The notes below the pieces were generated by a model that was not told the DNA's origin, did not search any database, and saw nothing but the letters and a program-made list of their open reading frames with translations. From a virus: a DNA stretch of 64,000 nucleotides. Positions 55,545 through 63,410 of the stretch are shown piece by piece; within the stretch, counting starts at the first letter, position 1, and each line of letters starts with the position of its first letter. Position numbers and translations under genes: made by a program. Location: IMG/VR virus record IMGVR_UViG_3300006925_000007, positions 48,242 to 112,241 of that record, one strand, 5' to 3'.

Positions 55545-56648
55545 ATGCCTGTTAGTGGATTACAAGCTGGTGAGAATATTACTGCCACACAGTTTAACGA
55601 GTTAGTTAGCTTATACAATGCTTTCTGGCAAGGCGGCTCATATTCATACGACACAAATCATTCTAGTGAATTTCCTAGAAGAAAAGGCTGGGGACAACCA
55701 GCGGTTATACCAACTGTAGCACAATCTACAACAATTACAGCAGAACATACAAATTATTTACTTGCACAGATTAACGCAGGACTATGGCACATTGAAGAAG
55801 ATGTTGCTTCTCTACAAGTTAAACGTTCATCTTCAACTTCAATATCAGCAACTTTATATACTCAATTAGAGAATGTATACGACAACGTTATAGAACCAAA
55901 GAAGTTTAATATAGACCCTTCTTCAAAAAATGTTAATACTGCTATTGTTACTACATCAAACAGTAGCACACCTTGGCCAGACGATTTGTATAGTGAACAT
56001 AAATTTGTATTCACAGATTACAACAAAGCTAGACACTTTTTTAATAGTGGCGGAGAATTAATTATTGATATGTCTTCTACTGTTGGTGGCACAAACCCAC
56101 CATCATTGGCATGGAATTCATTCTTTGAAAACTTAGGTATTGTCCGAGTAGGTGCAGAAACTACAACCAATGACGGTGACGGCGAAGGCGATGGACCTTA
56201 TAGTAGTCTTGGTGGTGCAAAAGGCTTTTATAGTTTAACTGGCGTTGATAATGGAACAACTCCTACAACTAATGATTGGGTAATAGTATACAATGTTGCT
56301 GCAGATGATTATGTTGAAAGTGCATATTCTAATGGTGGTTATAATTCACCAGGTGGTATATATTCACAACGAAGATTTCAAATTGAGCTAAGAGGAACTC
56401 TTAACACTAATCCAAATCAATTTGAAATACATGTAAAAATAAAACTTACCGAAGACGATGAAGATGGATCATCTATCAATACAAATATTGTAGGTGAGTT
56501 TGGATTCTCACAACCATTAAACACACCAGAGCCAAGTGAATCATCAGCACACGATTATTTCTCACCAGCAACTGGTGTAGACTATATATTTACAGAGCGT
56601 ACCGCTCCACTCATATCTCAAGTAACTCCATGGACGGCTGTTAGCTAA
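55545..56648 (+). CDS. Virion structural protein, 367 aa
   Basis: GLQAGENITATQFNELVSLY at the N-terminus resembles the helical start of phage baseplate or fibre adaptors. The body is beta-rich (HKFVFTDYNKARHFFNSGGE, then LIIDMSSTVGGTNPPSLAWN; SQRRFQIELRGTLNTNPNQF), with an acidic Gly loop DGDGEGDGPYSS that could bind calcium. It is the last gene of the baseplate/fibre operon. A small hairpin (CGACG/CGTCG, 56662-56675) follows its stop. Specific role unknown. Confidence 0.6.
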   Translation: MPVSGLQAGENITATQFNELVSLYNAFWQGGSYSYDTNHSSEFPRRKGWGQPAVIPTVAQSTTITAEHTNYLLAQINAGLWHIEEDVASLQVKRSSSTSISATLYTQLENVYDNVIEPKKFNIDPSSKNVNTAIVTTSNSSTPWPDDLYSEHKFVFTDYNKARHFFNSGGELIIDMSSTVGGTNPPSLAWNSFFENLGIVRVGAETTTNDGDGEGDGPYSSLGGAKGFYSLTGVDNGTTPTTNDWVIVYNVAADDYVESAYSNGGYNSPGGIYSQRRFQIELRGTLNTNPNQFEIHVKIKLTEDDEDGSSINTNIVGEFGFSQPLNTPEPSESSAHDYFSPATGVDYIFTERTAPLISQVTPWTAVS

Positions 56649-56686
56649 CCGTTACAATTACCGACGTCTACGTCGATAATAAATAC

Positions 56687-56715
56687 TTGACAAAACCCCA
56701 CAATTAGCGTATTAT
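56687..56715 (+). promoter_or_regulatory. Sigma70-type promoter of the glycosyltransferase/radical-SAM cassette
   Basis: TTGACA (56687-56692), 17 bases, TATTAT (56710-56715), then ACTAGGAG before the ATG at 56741. A related AATAAATAC motif (56678-56686) overlaps just upstream, and a hairpin (56662-56675) separates it from the baseplate operon. The cassette can thus be read by host polymerase, perhaps in addition to late transcription. Confidence 0.78.
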
Positions 56716-56740
56716 AGTATATAAACTAGGAGAATTTTCT

Positions 56741-57091
56741 ATGGACGAACGTCTTGAGAAAGCGTTAGAGTTTAGTAATTACACTCTAACACTTAATAAT
56801 CAAAAACGAAATATTAAAAATAGAGTAGCACAATTACAATTAGTGCATCACCAAGCAGGTGTGTTTGTTGCAAATCAAGAAACAATTGCATTTGTAAAGA
56901 CATTAATTGATCTTGACAAAAGTAAAAATACAGTCTTAATTGATTCAAAAGATAATCCAGTTCAAGTTGCTGACCTAACTGAACTGCTTGATAAATTAGT
57001 AGATCAATATATTAGTGCTACACAAGAGTATGATGTTGAATACCAAAAACTACGAAAGTCTAGAAGTATCAAAACAATAATGGATTGGTAA
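56741..57091 (+). CDS. Small helical protein heading the cassette, 116 aa
   Basis: MDERLEKALEFSNYTLTLNN, then QKRNIKNRVAQLQLVHHQAG, a middle FVANQETIAFVKTLIDLDKS and a helical C-terminus VDQYISATQEYDVEYQKLRK. Mostly coiled-coil or helical bundle, without Cys or membrane segments. Proteins like this occur in T4-like marine phages, but I do not know a function. The ribosome site AGGAG is good, and the stop overlaps the next ATG by one base, so it is coupled to the glycosyltransferase. Confidence 0.6.
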   Translation: MDERLEKALEFSNYTLTLNNQKRNIKNRVAQLQLVHHQAGVFVANQETIAFVKTLIDLDKSKNTVLIDSKDNPVQVADLTELLDKLVDQYISATQEYDVEYQKLRKSRSIKTIMDW

Positions 57092-57999
57092 TGAGCGAAT
57101 ACAAAGTGCAACCATACAAAGAAGACGAAGGTGTGTGCTTCTTTGTTTATAATAATGAGCATTTAGATTATGTTGATCTGGCAATACTAGCTTCTCGATA
57201 TGTTAAAGAATATCTTAACTTACCAGTTTGTATAATTACTGATGCTGGAACATATGCATGGATGAAACAGTCACAAGAAGATGAAGTTATCAATGAGTCT
57301 TTTGATTATATAAAAATAACAGAAGATGAGTTCAGACCTAATGAGCGTAGACACTATGATAGTCCATGGACAGAATTTAAAGCACAGTTCAGCAATAGCA
57401 ACAAGCACAAGGTATGGGAATACAGTCCATTTTCAAAAACATTATTACTTGACACTGACTACATTGTAAAAAATAAATTCTTACTACGCAGTATGGCATA
57501 TGAAGGTGTTGCAATGTTTAACAATGCCATAAGTGCTAGAAATGAGAAACCACACATAAACGAAGTGTTACTATACCCAGGCGGTATTAAGATGTGGTGG
57601 AGCACAGTTGTATATTTTGATCGTAGCGACTTTAGTAAAATGTTTTTTGAGCTATGGGCTCATATTGCAGAGAACTATGAGTTCTATCAATTCTTATATA
57701 ATTTCCCACATAAACTATTTAGAACAGATTATTGTGTAAGTATTGCGGTTCATATACTAAATGGAATGGAAGATGGTGATGCTGTTCATAACTTTGATGA
57801 CCATCCAATGTATTTTCTATCTCAAAAAGATGATATAGTCGATGTTAATAATCTACAAGATTGGATCTGTCTTGGTAACGACACAAAAGAAGAATGGAAG
57901 AACATATTAATTAATCATAAAAATTTAGACTTGCATGTTATGAACAAACGTGCATTATCAAGAATAAAGCCAAAACTTATGGAGTTCTTTAATGAATAG
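57091..57999 (+). CDS. GT-A fold glycosyltransferase-like protein 1
   Basis: 302 aa from the ATG at 57091; an in-frame TTG two codons upstream is less likely. FFVYNNEHLDYVDLAILASR and YVKEYLNLPVCIITDA form the nucleotide-binding start. YSPFSKTLLLDTDYIVKNKF holds the DTD (DxD) metal/sugar-nucleotide motif expected of GT-A enzymes such as GT8. EVLLYPGGIKMWWSTVVYFD lies in the acceptor side, and HNFDDHPMYFLS contains a late histidine-aspartate that could bind metal. It likely transfers a sugar from a nucleotide donor; the acceptor is unknown (virion protein, host surface or modified base). It overlaps the next gene by eight bases. Confidence 0.7.
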   Translation: MSEYKVQPYKEDEGVCFFVYNNEHLDYVDLAILASRYVKEYLNLPVCIITDAGTYAWMKQSQEDEVINESFDYIKITEDEFRPNERRHYDSPWTEFKAQFSNSNKHKVWEYSPFSKTLLLDTDYIVKNKFLLRSMAYEGVAMFNNAISARNEKPHINEVLLYPGGIKMWWSTVVYFDRSDFSKMFFELWAHIAENYEFYQFLYNFPHKLFRTDYCVSIAVHILNGMEDGDAVHNFDDHPMYFLSQKDDIVDVNNLQDWICLGNDTKEEWKNILINHKNLDLHVMNKRALSRIKPKLMEFFNE

Positions 58000-58843
58000 T
58001 GAAATTATATCAGAGAACGGTTATGTAATTATAGCAGTTAATCCAATTGAGTTTAGACAAGCACAATGTTGTGCATTTTCAATTAAAAGTAAGATGCCAG
58101 ATGCTAGTGTAACACTAGTAGTTCCAGACAGCAATAAAGTAGAAAGTTCTTTTCTAACAGGATTTGATGCAGTTGCAGAATTACCATTTAAAAAACATAC
58201 AACATGTAGACAGAATGATTGGCAGCTATATTGGAGTAGTCCATATGAAAATACAATAGCGATAGATTGCAAGTCATTGGTCAAAGATGATCAAACTAGC
58301 ATGTGGGATTATTTAATAGATCATTATGATATTGTATTTCCAAACCAAGTCAATGATATTAGAAAAAATAAAATTAATCTAAAATATCAAGACGATTTAG
58401 AAAGTGAATACAATTTAAACATAGTTTACGCTAACATGTTCTTCTTTAAAAAGAATAACGTATCACTACGTCATTTTAAATTAGCAGATGTTTATTTTCA
58501 ATATTGGAAAGACACTTGTGTTAAATTTTTACAGCCTCAACACATACCAGACTTCTTTGATGTTGATGTTATGCACACGCTTGTTGCTACACACACAGGT
58601 GACAATGTAGTTGCACATCATAATGTATTACAATACATTGATATGAAAAATAGTGTAGAGTCGGGTGCATTAGGTAAAATAACCAAGTGGACTGATAAGT
58701 TAAACATTTGGTCAAGTGCTAATGGAAAAATTAAAATTCAAAACTATGCAATCAATGGAACACTAAGTTACCATGAGAATGAATTCCTAACAGACGAAAT
58801 ATTTAATGAGCAAAGAGACTACTACAGCAACATCACAAAGTAA
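57992..58843 (+). CDS. Glycosyltransferase-like protein 2 with degenerate DxD
   Basis: 283 aa. GYVIIAVNPIEFRQAQCCAF, then SIKSKMPDASVTLVVPDS has the Rossmann-like order of GT-A proteins. At the metal-motif position there is ENTIAIDCKSLVKDD, so the second acidic residue is replaced (DCK). DVDVMHTLVATHTGDNVVAH, then HNVLQYIDMK parallels the C-terminal part of the preceding gene. The two may be diverged paralogues, this one possibly inactive and serving as a partner, or using a different metal site. The 38-base overlap with the next gene is unusually long. Confidence 0.55.
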   Translation: MNSEIISENGYVIIAVNPIEFRQAQCCAFSIKSKMPDASVTLVVPDSNKVESSFLTGFDAVAELPFKKHTTCRQNDWQLYWSSPYENTIAIDCKSLVKDDQTSMWDYLIDHYDIVFPNQVNDIRKNKINLKYQDDLESEYNLNIVYANMFFFKKNNVSLRHFKLADVYFQYWKDTCVKFLQPQHIPDFFDVDVMHTLVATHTGDNVVAHHNVLQYIDMKNSVESGALGKITKWTDKLNIWSSANGKIKIQNYAINGTLSYHENEFLTDEIFNEQRDYYSNITK

Positions 58844-59780
58844 AACGTGGTATATTCGATTTAATAAAAACTCAGGCAGAATACTGAGTATTGGTCCACG
58901 ACCATTTGTTACTACAACCGAAGACGAAGAAGTAACAGCATCCACAAATAATGTATGCAAGCATTTAATATCAGGCAAGAAAAAGATTAATAAGTATGCA
59001 GTTCATTGGGATCTATTTAATGAGGTTTGGGACATTGATGTAAAAAGTTCAGTGCTAGAATTAAAGACCAAGGGCGAGAAACTAAATCAAGCACTAGAAA
59101 GAGATCCAAGTATATGTGATGTATATATTAAAGTTATACGTGCAACTAATACTATCAAGATGGAAATTAATCTAACTACAATTAAACAGTCGTTAAACCT
59201 AGGACAAATCAATAGTATCAAACAAGATAACACAAGCATACTAGATCTTTATCTTTGTAGGAAGAATGATCCGGATTATATGATTGGTGTTATTCCAGTT
59301 GATGCAATTAAATTAATTAATGAAAGACATCTTTATATACAAGTTCCACCTAATATAACACGTCATATTAATAGTTGGGATGAAATAAGTTTTTTCACTA
59401 AGCCTGTGTTTGAATGCTATGGTATTGAATTTAGCGATGTTACAATATCAGCTGCTGATGATAACAACCAGCGGCCGCATCAATATGCAAACATAGGTGA
59501 AAACGCACACATAAATATGTATACATTAAATGATAAGTTAATTATTAAGAGCGAAGTCAATCCAGATACAATGTATTACTTTGATAACAAACCTAAGTTA
59601 GCATTACATGTATCAGATAAAGAAATTGACAACTATGTCAACACTTTAACATTTAACACTGACAAGTTGCTTAATAATAAGATAGAAATAGATTTGCCAG
59701 ATAATTGGCCAGCTAATCCTATAATTACATTTAAGAATAAAAAGTTAACAGTAAATTACTATGGAGAAAAGAATGAGTAA
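58806..59780 (+). CDS. Unrecognised 324-aa protein of the cassette
   Basis: SKTWYIRFNKNSGRILSIGP at the start, then a middle of alternating strands (ICDVYIKVIRATNTIKMEIN; LYLCRKNDPDYMIGVIPVDA, then IKLINERHLYIQVPPNITRH), and a C-terminal beta domain (MYYFDNKPKLALHVSDKEID; ITFKNKKLTVNYYGEK). No enzyme motif, signal peptide or cysteine cluster. It looks like a multi-domain beta-sandwich protein, possibly virion-associated and a candidate acceptor of the neighbouring glycosyltransferases, which is speculation. It overlaps the preceding gene by 38 bases and the next by eight. Confidence 0.55.
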   Translation: MSKETTTATSQSKTWYIRFNKNSGRILSIGPRPFVTTTEDEEVTASTNNVCKHLISGKKKINKYAVHWDLFNEVWDIDVKSSVLELKTKGEKLNQALERDPSICDVYIKVIRATNTIKMEINLTTIKQSLNLGQINSIKQDNTSILDLYLCRKNDPDYMIGVIPVDAIKLINERHLYIQVPPNITRHINSWDEISFFTKPVFECYGIEFSDVTISAADDNNQRPHQYANIGENAHINMYTLNDKLIIKSEVNPDTMYYFDNKPKLALHVSDKEIDNYVNTLTFNTDKLLNNKIEIDLPDNWPANPIITFKNKKLTVNYYGEKNE

Positions 59781-60759
59781 CATGCAAAGCATTAATGAAT
59801 TTGATATTGTATATATCAGTTATGACGAACCTAATGCAGACGAGAACTACGCAGACTTGCTGGACAAATGTCCGTGGGCTAAACGCAGTCATGGTGTCGA
59901 GGGAAGTGATGCCGCACACAAGGCCGCTGCTAACATGGCAGATACAGATAGGTTTATTACAATTGATGCTGACAACATTGTGCATGATGCTTTCTTTAGT
60001 GTTGAAATAAACATGGATAAAATTAATGACACTGACGTTATTAGTTGGGCAGGCAAGAACATTACCAACGGACTTGTATACGGCAACGGTGGTATCAAGT
60101 GTTGGCCTAAAGAAGTTGTTATGAATATGAAAACACATGAGAATGCACCCAAAGGTGACAAGAGAGCACAAGTAGATTTTTGTTGGAACATTAACTATGT
60201 GCAGATGAATAATATCTATTGCACAGTAATGAACAATGGTAGTCCACTACAAGCCTGGCGTGCAGGTTTCCGTGAAGGTGTTAAGATGGGATTAGTAGAT
60301 GGAGATGTTATTGACCCAAGCGACTTAAAACAACGTGTGCATAGCAAAAACTACAAACGTTTGTTAACATGGATGAGCGTAGGTGACGATAGTGAAAATG
60401 GTATATGGGCAGTGTATGGCGCACGTCTAGGATGTCACATGACAAACATTACCAGAACTGAATGGGATTGGAAAAACGTTAGAGATTTTAAATGGCTTAC
60501 TAATTATTTTAATCAGGAAGTATTGCCACAGTTTCAAGATAATCCAGATCAATTATGTAAACGCACAGGCACACCATGGAATTACAAAGCAGTGGAAGAC
60601 AAGGCAATTGAACTTGGTATTGACCTACGCAAACGATTACATTTAGAAATTGCAGACTTAGGTAAAGAGGGCAGTGCTTTCTTTAAAGAAGTTTACATTA
60701 ATCCAAGTCGTATGGGAGCACAAATCAGAGAAGACCAAGTCGAAGATACATTAGAATAA
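59773..60759 (+). CDS. GT-A fold glycosyltransferase-like protein 3
   Basis: 328 aa from the ATG at 59773, with GGAGAAAAGA just before it; an ATG at 59761 would include that ribosome site, so I reject it. FDIVYISYDEPNADENYADL begins the nucleotide-binding fold, as in family-2-like enzymes. DTDRFITIDADNIVHDAFFS carries DAD (DxD). WAGKNITNGLVYGNGGIKCW, then PKEVV is the likely acceptor/base region, and VDFCWNINYVQMNNIYCTVM follows. The C-terminal third (DWKNVRDFKWLTNYFNQEVL) is helical. Similar genes occur in marine T4-like phages. Donor and acceptor are unknown. Confidence 0.7.
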   Translation: MSNMQSINEFDIVYISYDEPNADENYADLLDKCPWAKRSHGVEGSDAAHKAAANMADTDRFITIDADNIVHDAFFSVEINMDKINDTDVISWAGKNITNGLVYGNGGIKCWPKEVVMNMKTHENAPKGDKRAQVDFCWNINYVQMNNIYCTVMNNGSPLQAWRAGFREGVKMGLVDGDVIDPSDLKQRVHSKNYKRLLTWMSVGDDSENGIWAVYGARLGCHMTNITRTEWDWKNVRDFKWLTNYFNQEVLPQFQDNPDQLCKRTGTPWNYKAVEDKAIELGIDLRKRLHLEIADLGKEGSAFFKEVYINPSRMGAQIREDQVEDTLE

Positions 60760-60762
60760 GAT

Positions 60763-62115
60763 ATGGCAGATACCAAAACTAATTGGGAAGAACATTACGG
60801 AGATACATTCTGTGTTTACCCATGGCTTAGCTTAATGGTAAACACAAGTGGAAGCATTGACTTTTGTTGTATTGCAAAGCCAAGTGTTCTACGAGACCAG
60901 GATGGAAAGATATTAGACATAAGCACCACTACTCTCAAAGAAGCGTGGAACAGTGATGATATGAAAGACCTTCGACTTGGTATGATACAAGGTGAACAGA
61001 TTAGTAGTTGTAAGCATTGTTACTTACAAGAAGAAGTAGGTAAAAAAAGTTTTAGACAAATGCACAACGAAGAATGGGAAAGTAGAATTGGTGCAGATGC
61101 AATACACGAAAGGGTTAAGGCAAGCTATGACAACGACATGGCACTACCTGATCACGATCCTGTATACTTAGATTTAAGACTAGGTAACCTATGTAACCTT
61201 AGTTGTAGAATGTGTAACAGTTATAACAGTAGCACAATTGCAAAAGAAAATAAGCAACTAGAAGAAATAGAACCTGAGTATAAAAAGATACAAGAAAAAA
61301 CATATGGCAAAACTCCAGACTGGGTATACAGCAAAGAGTATAGAGATAAATTTGATGCAGATGTTTTTTGGAAAGATATCTACGCATGGCTTCCAGACTT
61401 GAGAAAAGTTTACATGACAGGTGGTGAGCCCACTATGATCAAAAACAACATGGACTTCTTAGACTTTGCTGCAGACAATGGACATGCAGAACATATAACT
61501 GTATTCATGAATACAAATTGCACAAATGCTAATTCAAAATTCCTAAACAGCATAAGCAAATATGAAAGTGTAGATATTAATGCCAGCCTTGATGGTGTAG
61601 GCAATGTAAACGAATTCATACGTGGAACTAAGAGTTGGGATATCATTCTTAGAAACTATCGTGCTATGTTAGACAAGCCAAATGTTAACAGTAACATTAC
61701 TCCAGTGCTACAAATATATAATCTAAATCGTATACACGAAGTATTATACTTGGCAGCAGAACTAACAGATGAATATTATCCAAACCATGATTGGAAAACA
61801 ATTGGTGTAGATATATTAATAAACACACATCCAAATTATTTAGACATACGTAATCTTACAGTTGAACAACGAGCACCTGCATTAAAAAGATTACAAGAGT
61901 TTTCAGTTACATGCAAATATCTATACGAGAAGAATTGGTTAGTTAAGAATAGTGTAGACGGTATCATTAGTTACTTACAGCAACCTCAATTAGAAAACTG
62001 GCACAAAAACTTAACAGAGTTTGTTACATTAACTCAAGTATGGGATCGTAAACGTAATACAAACTTTAGTATTATAGACGACGAACTATATCAATCTATA
62101 AAAGAGATGTTATAA
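60763..62115 (+). CDS. Radical SAM protein 1 with extra cysteine domain
   Basis: 450 aa. An N-terminal region has FCVYPWLSLMVNTSGSIDFC, then CIAKPS and SCKHCYLQEE, an additional cysteine cluster of the SPASM/twitch kind placed before the core. The core LDLRLGNLCNLSCRMCNSYN contains CNLSCRMC (CxxxCxxC), the ligand set of the SAM-binding 4Fe-4S cluster. VYMTGGEPTMIKNNMDFLDF holds the GGEP motif that binds SAM, and VDINASLDGVGNVNEFIRGT the later barrel strand. The protein makes a 5'-deoxyadenosyl radical in related enzymes. Substrate unknown; peptide or sugar modification fits the domain type and the neighbours. It is coupled to the next, similar gene. Confidence 0.85.
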   Translation: MADTKTNWEEHYGDTFCVYPWLSLMVNTSGSIDFCCIAKPSVLRDQDGKILDISTTTLKEAWNSDDMKDLRLGMIQGEQISSCKHCYLQEEVGKKSFRQMHNEEWESRIGADAIHERVKASYDNDMALPDHDPVYLDLRLGNLCNLSCRMCNSYNSSTIAKENKQLEEIEPEYKKIQEKTYGKTPDWVYSKEYRDKFDADVFWKDIYAWLPDLRKVYMTGGEPTMIKNNMDFLDFAADNGHAEHITVFMNTNCTNANSKFLNSISKYESVDINASLDGVGNVNEFIRGTKSWDIILRNYRAMLDKPNVNSNITPVLQIYNLNRIHEVLYLAAELTDEYYPNHDWKTIGVDILINTHPNYLDIRNLTVEQRAPALKRLQEFSVTCKYLYEKNWLVKNSVDGIISYLQQPQLENWHKNLTEFVTLTQVWDRKRNTNFSIIDDELYQSIKEML

Positions 62116-63410
62116 TGGCGCAAGACTTTTTAGAAGATTACGGAAAGGATTTCTGTATACTGCCATGGATACATATGGCAACACACACTGACGGCACTGC
62201 ATTACTATGTTGTGTTGCACAGAAGCCGCCAGACGAAAGAGTAAACTTAAATCACACAACAGTAGATGGCATATGGAATAGTTACTATTGGAAGAAAGCC
62301 AGACTGGCTATGCTCGCCGAGCAAAAACTAAAAGCATGTTCTCATTGTTACAAAGAAGAAGTAGCTGGTATTAGAAGTCATAGAATGAATGAAAACAATC
62401 TGTGGACAAAGAAGCTAGGCAGAGAATACATCGATGAATTAATTGCAAGCACAAACACAGACGGTAGTTTAGATCAAGATGTTGTCACATTAGACTTGCG
62501 TTTGGGAAACACATGTAATGTGCAATGCGTTATGTGTAGGCCTACTGATTCAAGTAAGTGGGTTAAGGCTGCTGAAATAATAGCCGCAGACAGTGAAGGT
62601 GAAGTCAAAAATGATTGGGATTGGAAGATACAAGATTTCAAACGTAATAAATTTAAGTGGGCAGAAGATGATGAGTTTTGGATTGAAGAAATTGAACCAC
62701 TGTTACCTACTATGCGTCATTTTATTTTTGCAGGCGGAGAACCACTATACCTAAAGAACCACAAACGTTTTTTAAAGATGTGTGTTGAGAGTGGGCATGC
62801 AGAACACATAGAGCTGCGTTATCATACCAATGGCACTATAATGCCAGACGATATAATTGAACTATGGAGTAAGTTTAAGTTTGTAGAACTAATGATTAGT
62901 ATTGATGGCATAGGCGAAATGAATAAATGGTTACGCTATCCAACTGAATGGAAAACAGTAGAACAAACGTTAGACAAGGTAGAGAACTCGCCACACGATA
63001 ATATTGTAGGCAAAGTATTATGCACCGTTAGTGCATTAAACATTTGGTATCTCCCAGACTTTGCTGAGTTCTTAATATCAAAACAATACAAAAAGATTGG
63101 AGCACAAGACCATTATGGTGTGTTCCATCCTGGTATACTACATTGGCCAACTTACTTATGCACAAAAGTTTTACCAGCTGGTCTTAAACAAGAGATAACA
63201 GACAAGATGCAAAAGTTGTTAGACGCACATCCTGACAATCCAAAAATACAAGAACTAAAAAACATTGTAACTTTTATGAACGAAGAAGACCACAGTCATA
63301 GTTGGAACGCACTAAACAAATACATACATTCGTTAGATAAGATGCGTGGCACAGACTTTAAAGAAGACTTTGCTTCTTTGTATGAGATATGGGAAAAGTA
63401 TGAAGTTTGA
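62115..63410 (+). CDS. Radical SAM protein 2 with extra cysteine domain
   Basis: 431 aa, a paralogue of the preceding gene with the same order. FCILPWIHMATHTDGTALLC, then CVAQKP and CSHCYKEEV come first, then LDLRLGNTCNVQCVMCRPTD (CNVQCVMC cluster), FIFAGGEPLYLKNHKRFLKM (GGEP) and VELMISIDGIGEMNKWLRYP. The ATG overlaps the previous stop by one base, so both are made together and may act in sequence or as a pair. All cluster cysteines seen in copy 1 are present here. The C-terminal 80 residues are helical. Substrate unknown. Confidence 0.85.
   Translation: MAQDFLEDYGKDFCILPWIHMATHTDGTALLCCVAQKPPDERVNLNHTTVDGIWNSYYWKKARLAMLAEQKLKACSHCYKEEVAGIRSHRMNENNLWTKKLGREYIDELIASTNTDGSLDQDVVTLDLRLGNTCNVQCVMCRPTDSSKWVKAAEIIAADSEGEVKNDWDWKIQDFKRNKFKWAEDDEFWIEEIEPLLPTMRHFIFAGGEPLYLKNHKRFLKMCVESGHAEHIELRYHTNGTIMPDDIIELWSKFKFVELMISIDGIGEMNKWLRYPTEWKTVEQTLDKVENSPHDNIVGKVLCTVSALNIWYLPDFAEFLISKQYKKIGAQDHYGVFHPGILHWPTYLCTKVLPAGLKQEITDKMQKLLDAHPDNPKIQELKNIVTFMNEEDHSHSWNALNKYIHSLDKMRGTDFKEDFASLYEIWEKYEV

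Noticed and set aside
56662-56675. Rho-independent terminator after the baseplate operon
   Set aside because: The CGACG/CGTCG hairpin is short and followed by ATAATAAATA rather than a T-run; read-through into the cassette is possible.
59761-60759. Glycosyltransferase 3 starting at 59761
   Set aside because: The ATG at 59761 would contain the GGAG site; the ATG at 59773 has that site at the right distance.
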